Source: Mytilus edulis (taxonomy: Eukaryota; Mollusca; Bivalvia; Mytilida; Mytilidae). From it: a DNA stretch of 64,000 nucleotides. A program made the position numbers and the translations under genes. Of this stretch, positions 33,790 to 47,200 are shown in pieces. Under the pieces are notes generated by a model. That model did no database searches, had not been told where the DNA came from, and worked only from the letters and a program-made list of their open reading frames with translations. Every line of letters begins with the position of its first letter. Position 1 is the stretch's first letter. The stretch lies in contig NC_092352.1 of assembly GCF_963676685.1 (NCBI RefSeq), forward strand, positions 23,765,117 to 23,829,116. The letters run 5' to 3'.

Positions 33790-35230
33790 TACTAGATTAA
33801 ACTAGATGCTCTTAAGAGCCTTTTCGCGCACATTGGTGATCTAAGGGCATACCAAACAAGGAACACTCTCCGACATTGTAGACGAGAATAGACAATGACA
33901 AAAATCTCTGTTTTGTTGATCTTGTATAACTGATCTTTTTGGTCTGTTTAGTTTATTTGACATATTAATAGATCTTGACTTTCTGATCATTTTGGTAATT
34001 TAGAGTGTTTATTTATCTATCATAAATAGGCATAACAGAAAAGGTTTCTCTCTAAATATCATAGTTTCATTATAAAAGGCAAAAATGAAGAAAGAAAAAA
34101 AGAGTGCACAGGCTGAAATGTCTCGTCGTCTTTACTAACCATTGATACTATGTTGATAGTCCTAAATATAAAGTTTTATTACAACTATCACATAAACTTA
34201 TAATGATTCAAGAAAATGAGGTCAAGGTCATATAAACCAAACGAGAAATACACTAAGAGAATACACTAAGTATAGTTGATCTATTGGTTATAGTTTCTAA
34301 GAAACAGACTTAACCATGAAAACTAAACATTAACCAATGAACCATGAAAATGAGGTCAAGGTCAGATGAACCATACCAGGCAGACATGTACAGCTTATAT
34401 TCCTTCAATACAACAAATATAGTTGACCTGTTGCTTATAGTTAAAGAAAACAGTCAAAACACAAAAACGTAACACTGAGCAATGACCGCAATAAGGATCA
34501 AGGTCAAATAAAACCTGCGAGACTGACATGGGCAACATAAAATATATCCATACATCAAATATACTCATTGCACAAAGTATTATAAAAAAAGACTAAAACT
34601 CAAAAACTCAACTATCAACACTGAACCAGGGAAATCTGGTTAAGGTCGAATGAAACCTGCCAATTGGTCATGTACATCTTCAAATCATTCCACACACCAA
34701 CTATGGCAGACCCATTGCATACAGTATAATTAAAACAGTCAAAAACACAAAAACTTTACTATAAACACTAAACAATGAAAATGAGGTCAAGGTTAGATGA
34801 TACCTGCCAGTTGGACATGTACACCTTACAATCTTCCATACACAAAATTTACTAGACCTATAGCTTATAATATCTGATATATGGACTTGACTACCAAAAC
34901 GTTACCTTGTTGCCTGATCCATGAACTGAGGTTGTGGTCAAGTGAAAACTGTTTGACGTGCATGAAGACCTTGCACGGTACACACATACCAAATATAGTT
35001 ATCCTATTACTTATAATAAAAGAGAAATTAATATTACAAACAAATCATAACTTTTTTTTTAAAAGTAGTCACCTAACCATGAAAATGAGGTCAAGGACAA
35101 TGGATATATGACAGACGGAAATTTCATAACATAAGGCATCTTTATAAAAAGTATGAAGCATCCAGGTTTTCTACCTTCTAAAATATAAAGCTTTGAATAA
35201 GTAAGCTAACGCGGGTTACTATCCCTATAT
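33790..35230 (+). mobile_element. Tandem-repeat element, Helentron-associated type
   Basis: After a unique head (33790-34200, with 'ctagatgctcttaagagcc') come seven degenerate units. They are recognised by 'gaggtcaagg' or variants at about 34218, 34352, 34494, 34636, 34783, 34928 and 35087, spaced 134-159 bp. Other shared phrases are 'ggacatgtacaccttac' and 'caaatatagttgac'. A short tail to about 35230 follows. A unique head, central tandem array and unique tail is the layout of mollusc elements such as pearl/CvA. The family assignment is inference. Confidence 0.6.
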
Positions 35231-35989
35231 TGAGACAAAATCGTAAAATTTGTCATTTATATAAGAATTTGTTTTGAAGAACATTTTTGACGTATACATG
35301 GACAATTGTTAGAGCTCATTTTTCAAAACATATGTTTTCCTTTCAGATTTTTTCTATTTATAACGGTTAAAACAATGATAGCCACAACTTGCTTTTTATC
35401 CCTATGCTCTTTTTCAGCGATGTCGGGTTGGTAGGCAGGGTTATCTGCATGACACATTTTTTTATCAAGTGTGAATCAAAGTCACTAAAATTGAGGTCCG
35501 GGATCAATTATGACTAAAACTATACACATTTGTGATTTTTCTTTCCCTCAGCAAGAGTAAGTCAGCGGAAAGGTTAAACAGTTGTTGATTTTACGGTACC
35601 TTTGATAACTTTTGTACATCAACATTAAGAAAAAGTTTCAAATTGTTCAGGACTTGTATAAAATATATAAATTAAGGGATATATTCTTTGATTACATATC
35701 TTCTTCTTCAAAATTCCTATTTAAATGAAATCTCCATTTCATACAGTTCACAAGAGATTTCGAGAAGAATTGCGTATTCTTACCAAAATTTTGTATTGAT
35801 TAAGTAGAATCATCTGCATAACAGTGTAGGCAACCGTAAACCTTTTGTTGGTAATAATACTGAATAGTTTACATATAACTTGTTTGTCATCGGCTATCGT
35901 TCACAATGATTTTATGCTTACTCAGCGATCAGAGGACGTCCCGTGGGGATTTAAATGATCACTTGTTACACATTTCGATAAATTTAATT
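35231..35989. other. No gene recognised
   Basis: AT-rich spacer between the tandem element and the Penelope-like remnant. Confidence 0.5.
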
Positions 35990-37800
35990 TAATTAGGCAG
36001 TGAGGTCGTTGATACAAATCAGAATTAAGAAACTGAATGGGTCTATCAATGCCCATGCTACGTCAATCTTCAAAGACCAAAATGTTGCAAAACACTTATC
36101 CTACCTCCATAACAAATACTAGTATGTTGTTGTCCCCGCAGATAAAGCCCAAAACAAAATCGTTTTTGTGTGTAAAACTCATTACATTAACTGCTTGATA
36201 AACGAATTATGTATTGACAATTCACTTGGAAACTCAATATATACCCTCACGACACTTACCAAAGAGGAAATTCTGGATAATCATAGGTCTGTTCTATGTT
36301 CCTTTGGAATTTCAACCAAAGATGAAAAACTGGATCTTCCATCACTGTATTGGATACCAAAACTACATAATTGTCCAAACAACTGTATATTGCTGGGTCT
36401 TCCAAGTGCTCCACGAAACCTCTTTCTAAATTATTAACATCTATTTTATCAGCAATCAAAGACGGGCTTCAAAGTTATTGTGAAACTGCCTATTTTAGAG
36501 GTGGCGTGAATCAGATGTGGATACTTAAAAAATCCAAAGATCTTTTAGAGTACATACAATCTAACTCTCTTTGATCTTGTAACAGTATTGAGCCTGTTGC
36601 CCAATCCAATTCAATTTATTTGAATAAAATATTGTTTAAACTAACATTATTAAAACTTTTCTACTCTTTACACAAGTATTCCACATTCCACACTAAAAGA
36701 CAAATTGAAAGAGTTGGTATTGCTTTGCTTCATAAAAAAGAATGACCAACGTACAAGTATCTTGTCTTAGGGAGGGATTACTCCTACTTTGTAAAGGATC
36801 ACTCTGATTCAAACAAAAAATAATTTGAAACTGATATTATCAAGATGCTTGAAATCTTGATTGACAACATATTTATTACGTTCGGAGGACGTGTTTTTCA
36901 ACAGACTGTCGGCATTCCAATGGGAACAAATTCGGCTCCTCTACTTGCCGACTTGTTTCTTTATTATTATGAGGCTGACTTCATGCAGGAACTTAAGGAA
37001 GAAAGGAAATAAGTTAGCGATATCCTTTAACTCTACTTTACACTATAAAGATGATGTTGTTTTACTAAATAATTCAAAATTTGGTGACTATGTGGAACGC
37101 TTCTATCCCATCAAACAAGAGATAAAGGATACTACAGATACAGTTAAGTCGGCCTCATATCTTGACTTACATCTAGAAATTGACAATGAGGGTCGGTTGA
37201 AATCAAAACTTTACGACAAAAGAGATGATTTCAGCTTTCCAATTGTGAACTTTCCATTTCTAAGTAGCAACATTCCAGCAGCACCTGCATACGGGGTATA
37301 TATCTCCCAATTGATACGATATTCCCGTGCTAGCATTTCCTATCATGATTTTCTTGATAGAGGTTGCTGCTCACAAGGAAGCTATTAAACCAAGAGTTCC
37401 AAATGGTGAAGTTGAAATCATCCCTTCGTAAATTTTACGGACGCCATCACGAGTTGGCTGACCGTTATGGAATAACCGTTTCAGAAATGATATCGGATAT
37501 GTTCCCCATTCCCTTTCAGGAATGTGACCTACCGAATTAGACTATTTACCGGATTTGTTATTACATAAGCAACACGACGGGTGCCACATGTGGAGCAGGA
37601 TCTGCTTACTCTTCCGGAGCACCTGAGATCACCCCTAGGTTTTGGTGGGGTTCGTGTTGTTTATTCTTTAGTTTTCTATGTTGTGTCATGTGTACTTTTA
37701 TTTGTCTGTTTGTCTTTTTCATTTTTGGCCATGGCGTTGTCAGTTTATTTTAGATTTATGAGTTTGACTGTCCCTTTGGTATCTTTCGTCCCTCTTTTAA
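35990..37800 (+). pseudogene. Penelope-like reverse transcriptase remnant with 3' tail
   Basis: In broken frames the plus strand gives 'VVVPADKAQNKIVFVCKTHY' (about 36127), 'PSLYWIPKLHNCP' (36340), 'GSSKCSTKPLSKLLTSILSA' (36390), 'FGGRVFQQTVGIPMGTNSAP' (36882), a catalytic YxDD as 'HYKDDV' (about 37042), 'SASYLDLHLEIDNEGRLKSK' (37150), 'KRDDFSFPIVNFPF' and 'YGVYISQLIRYSRA' (37300). This order and the 'IPMGTN.AP' and 'PADKA' motifs match Penelope-like RTs. No GIY-YIG endonuclease was found. Frameshifts near 36385 and 37010 and stops near 36125 and 36570 kill it. The 3' tail (37530-37800) ends in repeat T. A related copy at 44190-45112 shares the tail. Confidence 0.8.
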
Positions 37801-38632
37801 TGAAACTTTCTTTTCACAAAACTTAAAAAAGGATTTTTTTTTATTAAAATATTTTTTTATACCACCACATACAACAGTTTCAAATTTTAAGAATAAAATT
37901 TTAAGAGCTGATATCATGAAACAAAACACGTTTATTAATTGTAAAACAATTTAAGTTGACGGGGTTCACAAAATATCTTTTGTATTGTTTGTTTATTACC
38001 ATAAATCGTTTCATTCAGATATTTGTCAGTTTCAGTTTGCCTTGGCCAATCAAGTCCTACACAACGAATTTGGTCCTTTTCTAACAAAAATATATTCTTG
38101 TGATGTATTCTCTTGTTGGAAAATAAATGTTGGCTCTTTTTATTACTTTTTTTGGTCGTTTTTGATGTCTTATTGACGTATACAACCGGGCTTCCACTTT
38201 CTTCATATTTTAAAACATACAAGATGGCATCAATACCAATTCATGACACAAAAAAACTAAATAAAACTTACAACAGAAGAAAGATAATGAATATCGGCTT
38301 TATGATCTACTTATTCTTGAAGTCACCATGTGGTCTATGTAAAAATGTTGTAAACTAATATAAAAAAACATAAAAAAAACAAATAATTCGAATGTTCTTA
38401 TTGGAAAAAGTAACGTTGTGTAGATAATAATAACTATTTTAATTCAATTGAATATCAAGCTGTTGCATTTTTTCACTTAGAGCAAATTTTGACTTTTGAC
38501 CGCATTTTTATAATGAATTGTCTTGTTGTATTCCTGTTGGAAGCTGCCCTGTGTAGTTTATTTTTCTTGCATTGCTTAATGCCATATATAGTGAAGACAG
38601 ACAAAAAAAGTTGGAAGGTTACATGTTAAAAT
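37801..38632. other. No gene recognised
   Basis: Overlapping frames on both strands near 37935-38358 show no family or splice support. AT-rich spacer. Confidence 0.45.
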
Positions 38633-39156
38633 AGAGAATTGAAATGGGGAATGTTTCAAAGAGCCAGCAACCCGACCAAAGAGTCAACAAAACAACCGAC
38701 GGCCACCAACATGTCTTCAACACAGCGAGAAAATCCCGCATCATAATGCACACTTCAGCTGGCCCCTAAACAGAAATGTGTACTAGTTAAGTGAAAATGG
38801 AGGTCATACTAAACTTATATACAACTAAATAAACTAAAATTGATTAACATACAATAAAATTGAGAATGGAAATGGGAAATGTGTCAAAAAGATAACAACC
38901 CGACCAGAGAGAAGATAACAGCCGAAGACCTTCAATGAGACTTTAATGCAGCGAGAAAATCCCGCACCAGGAGGCGTGCTAAAGCTGGCCCCTAAACAAA
39001 AATGTATACTATAAAATTGAGAATGGAAATGGGTAATGTGTCAAAGAGACAACAACCCGACCATAGAACAGCCAACAACAGAAGGTCACCAACAGGTCTT
39101 CAATGCAGCGAAAATTCCCGCATCCGGAGGCGTCCTGCAGCTGACCCCTAAATGAA
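38633..39156 (-). repeat. Three tandem copies of repeat A, minus
   Basis: Heads 'gagaattgaaatggggaatg' (38633), 'gagaatggaaatgggaaatg' (38862) and 'gagaatggaaatgggtaatg' (39020), each followed by 'aacaacccgacc' or a variant and a block like 'cagcgagaaaatcccgcat'. Spacing is 229 and 158 bp. Confidence 0.8.
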
Positions 39157-40591
39157 TATATATGTAAACCTCAGATCTGTGTACGACCTCAAATCTGTGT
39201 CTGTTTTTTAAATATATGCCCCATCGTGACGTCAATCGCTAATCTATGTCCATAAAAAATGATTCGGCCTCAAATCTGTGTCCGATTTTCAATCGCGACG
39301 TCATTCGCAAATCTGTGTAAAGTTTTAATTTGTTTCCAATTTGTTTCGCAATGCGCAAATTTATGCCCGTCTAATAAGTTCGGCCTTATAGGTTTTTAAT
39401 TTTTTTAAGTTATTTCCCATAATTCAATATTAAGTTGGTATGTGTTCTCCATGTATGTGCAAGAGCCGAAGTATAGTATACGTTTAAGAAAATTCGGCGA
39501 AATTATTTAGCTGGTATTTGTAATATTGTTTAAAGTACGGTCTTATATGCTTTTTGTTTTATTAAGATTTTTTTCATGTGTGTGGTTAAAATCTTTACAT
39601 GCGTGTGTTATTACTGTATGCCGTCTTTAAGAATGAAACCACAAAACCAAGTTTATTTTACTAAAAAAAGACAGTAAAGAATGAATATTTGTTCGCAACT
39701 TCAACTTACTTCGTTTTGTCTTTGAATTTGTTCATATCGCTGTTTCATTGACATTTATTCCACTTTATCTATGTTTTTCTTGAATACTAGTATCAAAAAA
39801 TCATTCTAAATTGCTAAAAATAAAACGTTCAAAATATTTTTAATTGAAATATTTGTGAATCACAAAAGAACATATTTCAATTGTTTGGTCTTAGCTGATA
39901 TCTATTTATTTCAAATGTGAAACTTGTAATAATGTCTTTAATAACGAAAATATTTCCCCGAGAAGAATCATTCTTTATGTTTTGGCATATTCATTCTCTC
40001 CAGAAACCAGATGTAAACACTGCAGTCCCTTTGTTCACGGCTGGATTTGTTTTGAATTGTAAATATTCCACAATAGTATGAGTAAAGATATCATGATAAT
40101 TGTCAGAAAACATTTCAAGAGGATAAATCTCTAGTTGACGTTTTTGAAAATATTCCATCAGTCCACTATTCATGACAGATTTTCCTCCAGTTTTAAAGAC
40201 AAAACATAAAGCAATTTTAAACCATGTGTATTAATTGATAAAGTGTTAACCTTTGCTTTTGTCATATAAACCACTTGTACAATGTTTGTTCGGTTTGAGT
40301 TAATGCTCCGTGTTGAAGGCTTACACCTGTAATTGTTAACTTTTCATTGTTTACTTGATGACGTTTATTATGTTTTACGTCGATGAAAGGACATAGATTT
40401 GAGCCAAAAATGGCCATTGATTTGAGTAAATAAAGGACATAGATGTGAGACAATACAGGACATAGATTTTGGACAATAAAGGACATAGATTTTGGACAAT
40501 AAAGGACATAGATTTGGAACGTCTATGACGCAATATTAAAAAGGACATAGATTTGCGGAAAGGACATAAATTTGAGGCTTACATATATATA
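39157..40591. mobile_element. Non-autonomous TIR element with subterminal repeats
   Basis: The left end 'tatatatgtaaacctca' pairs with the right end 'tgaggcttacatatata' (one mismatch). Inside the left end, 39165-39370 holds about six copies of a motif like 'caaatctgtgtcc'. Inside the right end, 40385-40575 holds about eight copies of its reverse complement, 'ggacatagatttg'. The interior (39400-40380) has only a 60-residue minus frame and no recognisable transposase. The layout is like DNA transposons that use arrays of subterminal transposase sites. The superfamily is unknown. Confidence 0.7.
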
Positions 40592-40609
40592 GTAATATTA
40601 ATCATTACA

Positions 40610-40830
40610 CAGTATTATATTTTAAACAGACGATAAACAATAGTATGCTGTCTCTTAAAAACTGACCTTTGTTTTCATATTTCGCATGTCTGCTATGAAC
40701 ATCTTTTTTTTCTTTTCTCTTAATTGGTGCACACACTTCTTCGTATAAACCCTGTATTAAAACAGAACTATAACCCTGAACGTTTATCTTGTATCTTTTA
40801 CCTTTGTTTGGGCATTGATCACACTTTAAA
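40610..40830. repeat. Block shared with the right window edge
   Basis: Collinear with 63755-64000: 'agtatgctg', 'gacctttgttttcatatt', 'cacacttcttcgt' and 'tttacctttgtttggg' recur in the same order and orientation. It lies 140-360 bp downstream of the stop codon of the four-TM gene. Confidence 0.65.
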
Positions 40831-40968
40831 AATTAACAATATCACAAACATAATGCGTGAAGTTAAATATGTATTTCTTCGTTCATATATAATATTATAT
40901 AATAATGTTTTAAATGTTTAAGAAACAAAATAAACGAATTCACCAAAGTCAGAAAAAACAATAACAGT

Positions 40969-41231
40969 TCAAGTCTTTCCAATATACGTACTACCACCCT
41001 TCGACGTATCAATCACCATCAACTCATAACTGTATTGTCCTTTTGATTTCAGTGTTAAATAAATGAGTATGCCGGCACATACAAAATACATGATAGATCC
41101 AAACATACATAAAGTAGGCGAGTAAGGAAACCCCAAATCATATACGTCTTCAAGGTGTTTTGATCTAATCAAACTCATGTACTGTCCATGTATGATCAAA
41201 TATATGATTAAAAAGATGGAAGTTGTTGTAC
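40969..41231 (-). CDS. Four-TM gene, exon 5
   Basis: Acceptor 'tctttgaag', 263 bp, ending TGA. It carries the end of TM3, a loop, TM4 ('MFGSIMYFVCAGILIYLTL') and the C-terminal tail 'DTSKGGSTYIGKT'. Confidence 0.82.
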
Positions 41232-44200
41232 CTTCAAAGAAAAGAAAAATAGCGTATGACTATAAAGATTGCATTATTATTATGTTAACTCCCACATTTT
41301 GCAAAATAAACAAATTCATTCCATGAACCATATGCAAAAAATATTAATTTGTACTTCTTAATTTTTTCTTACTTTTTTAATTCATTCACAATGAGTCGCA
41401 TGTTAAAATATCAATTGATAAGTAGAATGATAAAGACAGACAAACACATTAATTTTCCTTAGTTATTCTATAATATATAGAACATGCAACATACAAATTT
41501 TTATCTAAATATTATTCAAAATTGAAGACACAAAGTACAACACCGGTCTGGAATAGTAATGAAAAGGAAATGTCTACAGGCTCCATTCTATCCCGGAAAC
41601 CGCATCGGCAACAACAAATATTGTATAAATGTGATAGTATCAAATATATAAAATTTAAATATATAACTTTTATTTAGAAAAGCGCAAGACCAAAATATCC
41701 CCCAAATTAGTGCTTTTATTTTATGTTAAAGAAAACCGTTTGAAAATTTAGGAAGGATGAGTACATATTAAGTTGTTGTGACAACACCTTTCTTACCTGA
41801 AAGAATTAAGAAGACACTCCCAACAACTCCAAGTCTTTTTGGTGGATACCGCTTACAACAATACACGAAGGTTAAAATCAAGGATACAAATGACTGTATG
41901 AAAGCTAGCGAGCAAACAACAACAATGGCTCTACACATATTAATCACTGTAAAATAAAAGCAGAGACAAGGTCTTAACATGTGGTTACATGATTATTATC
42001 TATTTTCAGATCTCAGGAAAAAAATATTTCAATGAGGTAAAGCCGATTTTCCCAAAATGTATTTCATACCGTGGCTTTCATTAATAAAATTCACCGTATT
42101 ACAGCTACATGTGCAGCCATCAAGGTTTAAACAACATTTGAGGATATATTTGAACAACTCGTCAGCTTATTATATATCTATATTAAAAGACGGTCCAATA
42201 AAGGCAACAATAGTAAACCGCTTTTCAACAATCAAACATAGATTAAGAGAAAACAAATCCGGGTTACAAACTTAAACCGAAGGAAACACACCAACTATAA
42301 GAGGAAAACAACAAAACAACAGAAACACTGAATTGAAACAAAAAATAAACGACACTTTAACGTACAGAGAAAATTGCAGTTTCAAAACATATTGCAAAGT
42401 TGTTGATTTCAGAAAAGAAACTGTCTTTTTTGGAAAAAATCGTTAATTGATAAAGGCAGCTTAATCATGTGTAGTGTACCGCTATTTTAGACCAGTTGTC
42501 TTTTTGAAGTTAGCTACATAATGTTATAATTTAATTTTGGATGTAACGCATCTTCTGATTGGCTGATGTTATTTTGTTATGAGACCATAGACATAATTTA
42601 GTCATGTGACCGTGACGTCATCAACGTTTTTTCATGGTTTTTTCTACGGTTTAAAATGGAATTTAGCATTAAATTATAAGAAATGACTGTAATATTTTTT
42701 CTGTCTATTCGAAATAACATAAAAAATGTGGTGCACACTGTTAAATAACCCGCTACGCGCGTTATTCAGTGTTCACCAAATTTTTTATGTTCTTTCTTCA
42801 TAGACAGAAAAAATATTACAGTCATTCCTTAAATGTTTCAGATATATATTATCGTTTTTTTGTCCATTGATACTGACGTTGAACAAACAAGTAGAAATTG
42901 ACATATTGTCTCAAAGTATACATCAAGAGAGTTAAAAACATTCCTCAGTAAAAGAATATAAATACCTTCCCCGTCAATTATTGACTCTCTCCGTACTATT
43001 ATTAGATATTTTTTTTAATTCGGTAATGAACATAGATGATATACGCATTCATCAATATAAAGAAAATTTAACTTCTAACAACAACCATAATAGAACAGTT
43101 TCACGTATCAACCATAAGCTAAAAGAACTCGTCAAGGAATTTACTTTTGTCCCTGCTGATAAGGCTGCTAACAATATCATTATTGTTTGACGTAAATTTT
43201 GCATTGAGGTTCTACAAAAGGAAATCACGAATTCACCAACATTTCAACTGACTCCACTTTCGGAAATTTACATCTGTAACAAATATAAACATTTAGCTAA
43301 CTCTTTCAAACAGAACCCAATTCAATAACAGTTCCAAATATGAACTGACTTCCGCAGCTGCACAAAACTCCTTACAATTATAGTTTTATTTCGTCTTCAA
43401 GCAATTTTCCACTACTAAACTATCTATTCTACTTACTAGTTCAATTGGTAAATCAAAAACCTGTTAATAAACTGTTTAAATAAAGCCTTTTGTTAAATGT
43501 TAATCCATACCTCAGCTTCAATAAGGATTGAAACTGTCAGGCAAGCCATAGTTTTTTTAAATACCAACCACAATATTAAGGCCTTGCCTCAAAATATACT
43601 GGTGCAATATTTATGTTATGGATATATATGGGCGTATTGCAGTTAAAAAGAGAGGCGAGAGATTTCAAAAGGATACTCACACTCATTATCAAATATTAAA
43701 AGGCACTATCCCTATCTCATAAGATATTTCTCACAACCATTCGATATATAGTTCATTAAAAATGCATAAAGCAATAACAACTTACTTGATTCTATCGATA
43801 AATCGATTCCATTTTTATGCAGCTCTTCCTCAGTTATTTGCATAACTTGCTGGCCTAATAATATACAAGTCATAAAGTATTGAAGGTCTGAAAACTGGAA
43901 AGTTAATGACAGAAAACGTCATGCATTGCTGAAAAATCAACCGATATGCAAACTGTTAAGTTGTTAAGTAAACTTGTTTTTCCATTCTCAATTTTATTGT
44001 TTGTTCAGAGTTGACTAGTATAACATTATTGAGAGAGAATAAATAAGGAGATGTGGCCTAACCATCACAATGCCAAAACTTCCCCAGGCACATATTTACA
44101 ACTAATAGACATTATAAGCATCCAACATACTTCCGTTGACGATAGACAAATATATATATATACATCCTCATCCTCCTGATTTGTATTGCTTATTTGAATA

Positions 44201-47200
44201 CTTGACAACATATTTGTTACGTTCAGATGACGTGTTTTTCAACAGACTGTCGGCATTCCAATGGAAACCAATTGTGCCCTCTTCTTGCCGACTCGTTTTT
44301 TTTTTATTTTGATGAGGCTGACTTCATACAGGAACTTACAGAAGAAGTTAGCAATATCCTTTAACTTTACTTTCCGCTATATAGATGATTTTCCCTCACT
44401 AAATACTCAATACATCGAACTAGAGATACAACATATAAAGTTAAGTCGACCTCATATCTTGACTTACATCTAGAAATTGATAATGAGGGTCGGTTGAAAA
44501 CAAAAGTTTACCACAAAAGAGATGATTTCAGCTTTCCAATTGTGAACTTTCCATTTCTAAGTAGCAACATTTCATAAGCACCTGCGTATACGGGGTATTT
44601 ATCTCCCAATTGAAACGATATTCCCGTGCTAATATTTCTTATCATGATTTTCTTGATAGAGGGTTCTGCTCACAAGGAAGCTATTAAACCAAGAGTTCCG
44701 AATGGTGAAGTTGAAATCATTCCTTAGTAAATTTTACGGACGTCATCACGAGTTGGTTGGCCATTTTGGAATCACCGTTTCACAGATGATATCGGATATG
44801 TTGCTTACGTCGTAACTACAATCCCCTTCCTGTTCATGACTGTGACCTACCGAATTACACTATTTACCGGATTTGTTATAACATTAGCAACACGACAGGT
44901 GTCACATGTGGAGCAGGTTATGCTTGCCCTTCCAGAGCTCCTGAGATCACCCCTAGTTTTGGTGGGGTTCGTGTTGCTTATTCTTTAGTTTTCTATGATG
45001 TGTCATGTGTACTATTGTTTGTCCGTTTGTCTTTTTCATTTTTAGCAATGGCGTTGTCAGTTTATTTTCGATTTATGAGTTTGACTGTCCATCTGGTATC
45101 TTTCGTCCCTCTTTTATATCCTCATTGTAAAGCAGTCGCTTGAACAAGGAAGTTCTTTAATTTTTGTCTATTCATATATCTGTTAGAGTATCCATGTCTT
45201 TTGTAGTTTCAAAATATAAGACAGCTTTTGCAATTTGTTCTTGTGTTCTCTTATTGGTGGGACCATTAGGACCAAACTTAAAGCCAAACTGTATAAGAAT
45301 ATTTGAGATATCATCTGTTTATACTGACTTGCTGATATTAAGAAAACAAATGTTTTTAAGTTAGCGACGACTGATTGACGCTTGGGAGGTAGGAGCTATT
45401 GTCAGTCTGTCAAATTTTTTTGGAATTTATGTTTCACGTCATGAAATGGTTGGCCGTTCGTCGTAACTTTGAATAAGAAACTTACTAGATAAGATTTATT
45501 AATAAGACTGGTTCTGATAATAAGGCAGATGCTTCGTTTTGTAAATTCATAGGAATGTACTATCAACGTCGACTGAAGCACATTTTGTATGATACACAGA
45601 ATCACGTTATATTAAAAATGTGCAAGCTTTTGCAAACCTATATAAATTAAAGAATATATATTATTCAGTTCCTACAATGACATTGGTATGCTATAACTGG
45701 GAATTTACACGTAATATCAGGATTAAATTTTATTCAAAAATTCAACTTTGATGTTCGAATGCGTCACCATTGCCAGTGTGAATTTGTAAATTTATTATTC
45801 CTCATCAGTGGTGATTAAAAAAAATGGAGGAATCAAAAAACCATCACCAGTTAATGTACAATAAACCTAAGCCTAAAAGGGACTTAATAATAAACACCTA
45901 GGATATCTATTATATATCTTAATTAAAAGTGTTACAATTTTTCAAATGATTTATATTGATAATTGAAAATTACCTGTTTCATTAATTCGCATCATAGTTT
46001 CCATCGTATCTATGGCACTGCCTGATAACATTATTACACATATATCAGAAGTGAGTTTTCCAATCTCAACGATCACACAGGACCGCACGTAGAATGGTCC
46101 ACATCTTAATCTTAGATCTTTCATATGAGGTTCATTCGGATTCTTTTCCATACGTGCTTTTTCTTCCTGAATTATTGTAATTAGATTCAAGTATTTTCAG
46201 TTATGAAATGTAATTTGAAGTTACCCTTCAGGAGCAGCAGAGTTCAGTCGCAGATTTCGGCGTGTTCACTGATATTTTGTTGTTTCATTTGCCTTTACAT
46301 TGTCATCACCATTTATCAAATATTTATTATGTTGCTCTTATCGTTTATTATTTTTACGTATCCGTTATCTGTCCTGCGATACATGATTTTCTTATTATGA
46401 CCTTTTTTTTTCTAATTCTTACTACAAAATTTTGACAAAATTTACACACTTTTTATTCTGTGTCGAAAATCGATTTATTTTTATTCTTAAAAGCAATGAA
46501 CATCTTAAGGTGCACATACGCATGACGATTGTTTAACATTGAATCATACCTTAAATTTGTTATGTACCAAACATTCTATCAAACCTTATATTAGTTCTGT
46601 ATCCAAACGTTGAATCATACCTTATATTGGCTCTGTACCCAAACAATGTATCATACCTGATATTGGTTATGTATTCGAACAATGTTTCATACCTTATATT
46701 GTTTCTGTTTTCAATAATGTATCATACCTGACAAGGCTTCTATATCCAAACAATGCACAATATCTTATATAGGTTTTGCTTCCTACCAATGTACCATACC
46801 TTATCTTTGTTCTATATCCAACGCTGTATCATACCTTATATTGGTTCTGTACACAAACATGCAATGTTTGATACCTGATATTGGTTTTGTATCCACAAAA
46901 TGTATTATACCTCATATTGATTATGTTTTCAAATAGATATAGGAAGATGTGGTATGAGTGCCAATGAGACAACTCTCCATCTAAATAACAATTTATAAAA
47001 GTAAACCATTATAATGCTTCTGTATCTAATCAATTTACCATATCTTATATTGGTTTGTTTCCAACCGATGTACCATACCTTATCTTGGTTCTGTATTCAA
47101 ACAATGCATCATACCTTCAACTGGTTCTGTTCCTCAATAGGTAGGCTCTTCATTTCCCACTCCTGCATTTTTTGGAAATCAACGTCAATGATAAGCCACC

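Noticed and set aside
35990-37800. Active DIRS or LINE reverse transcriptase
   Set aside because: The motif order (PADKA, IPMGTN.AP, YxDD, YISQLIRYSRA) fits Penelope-like elements, and frameshifts and stops rule out activity.
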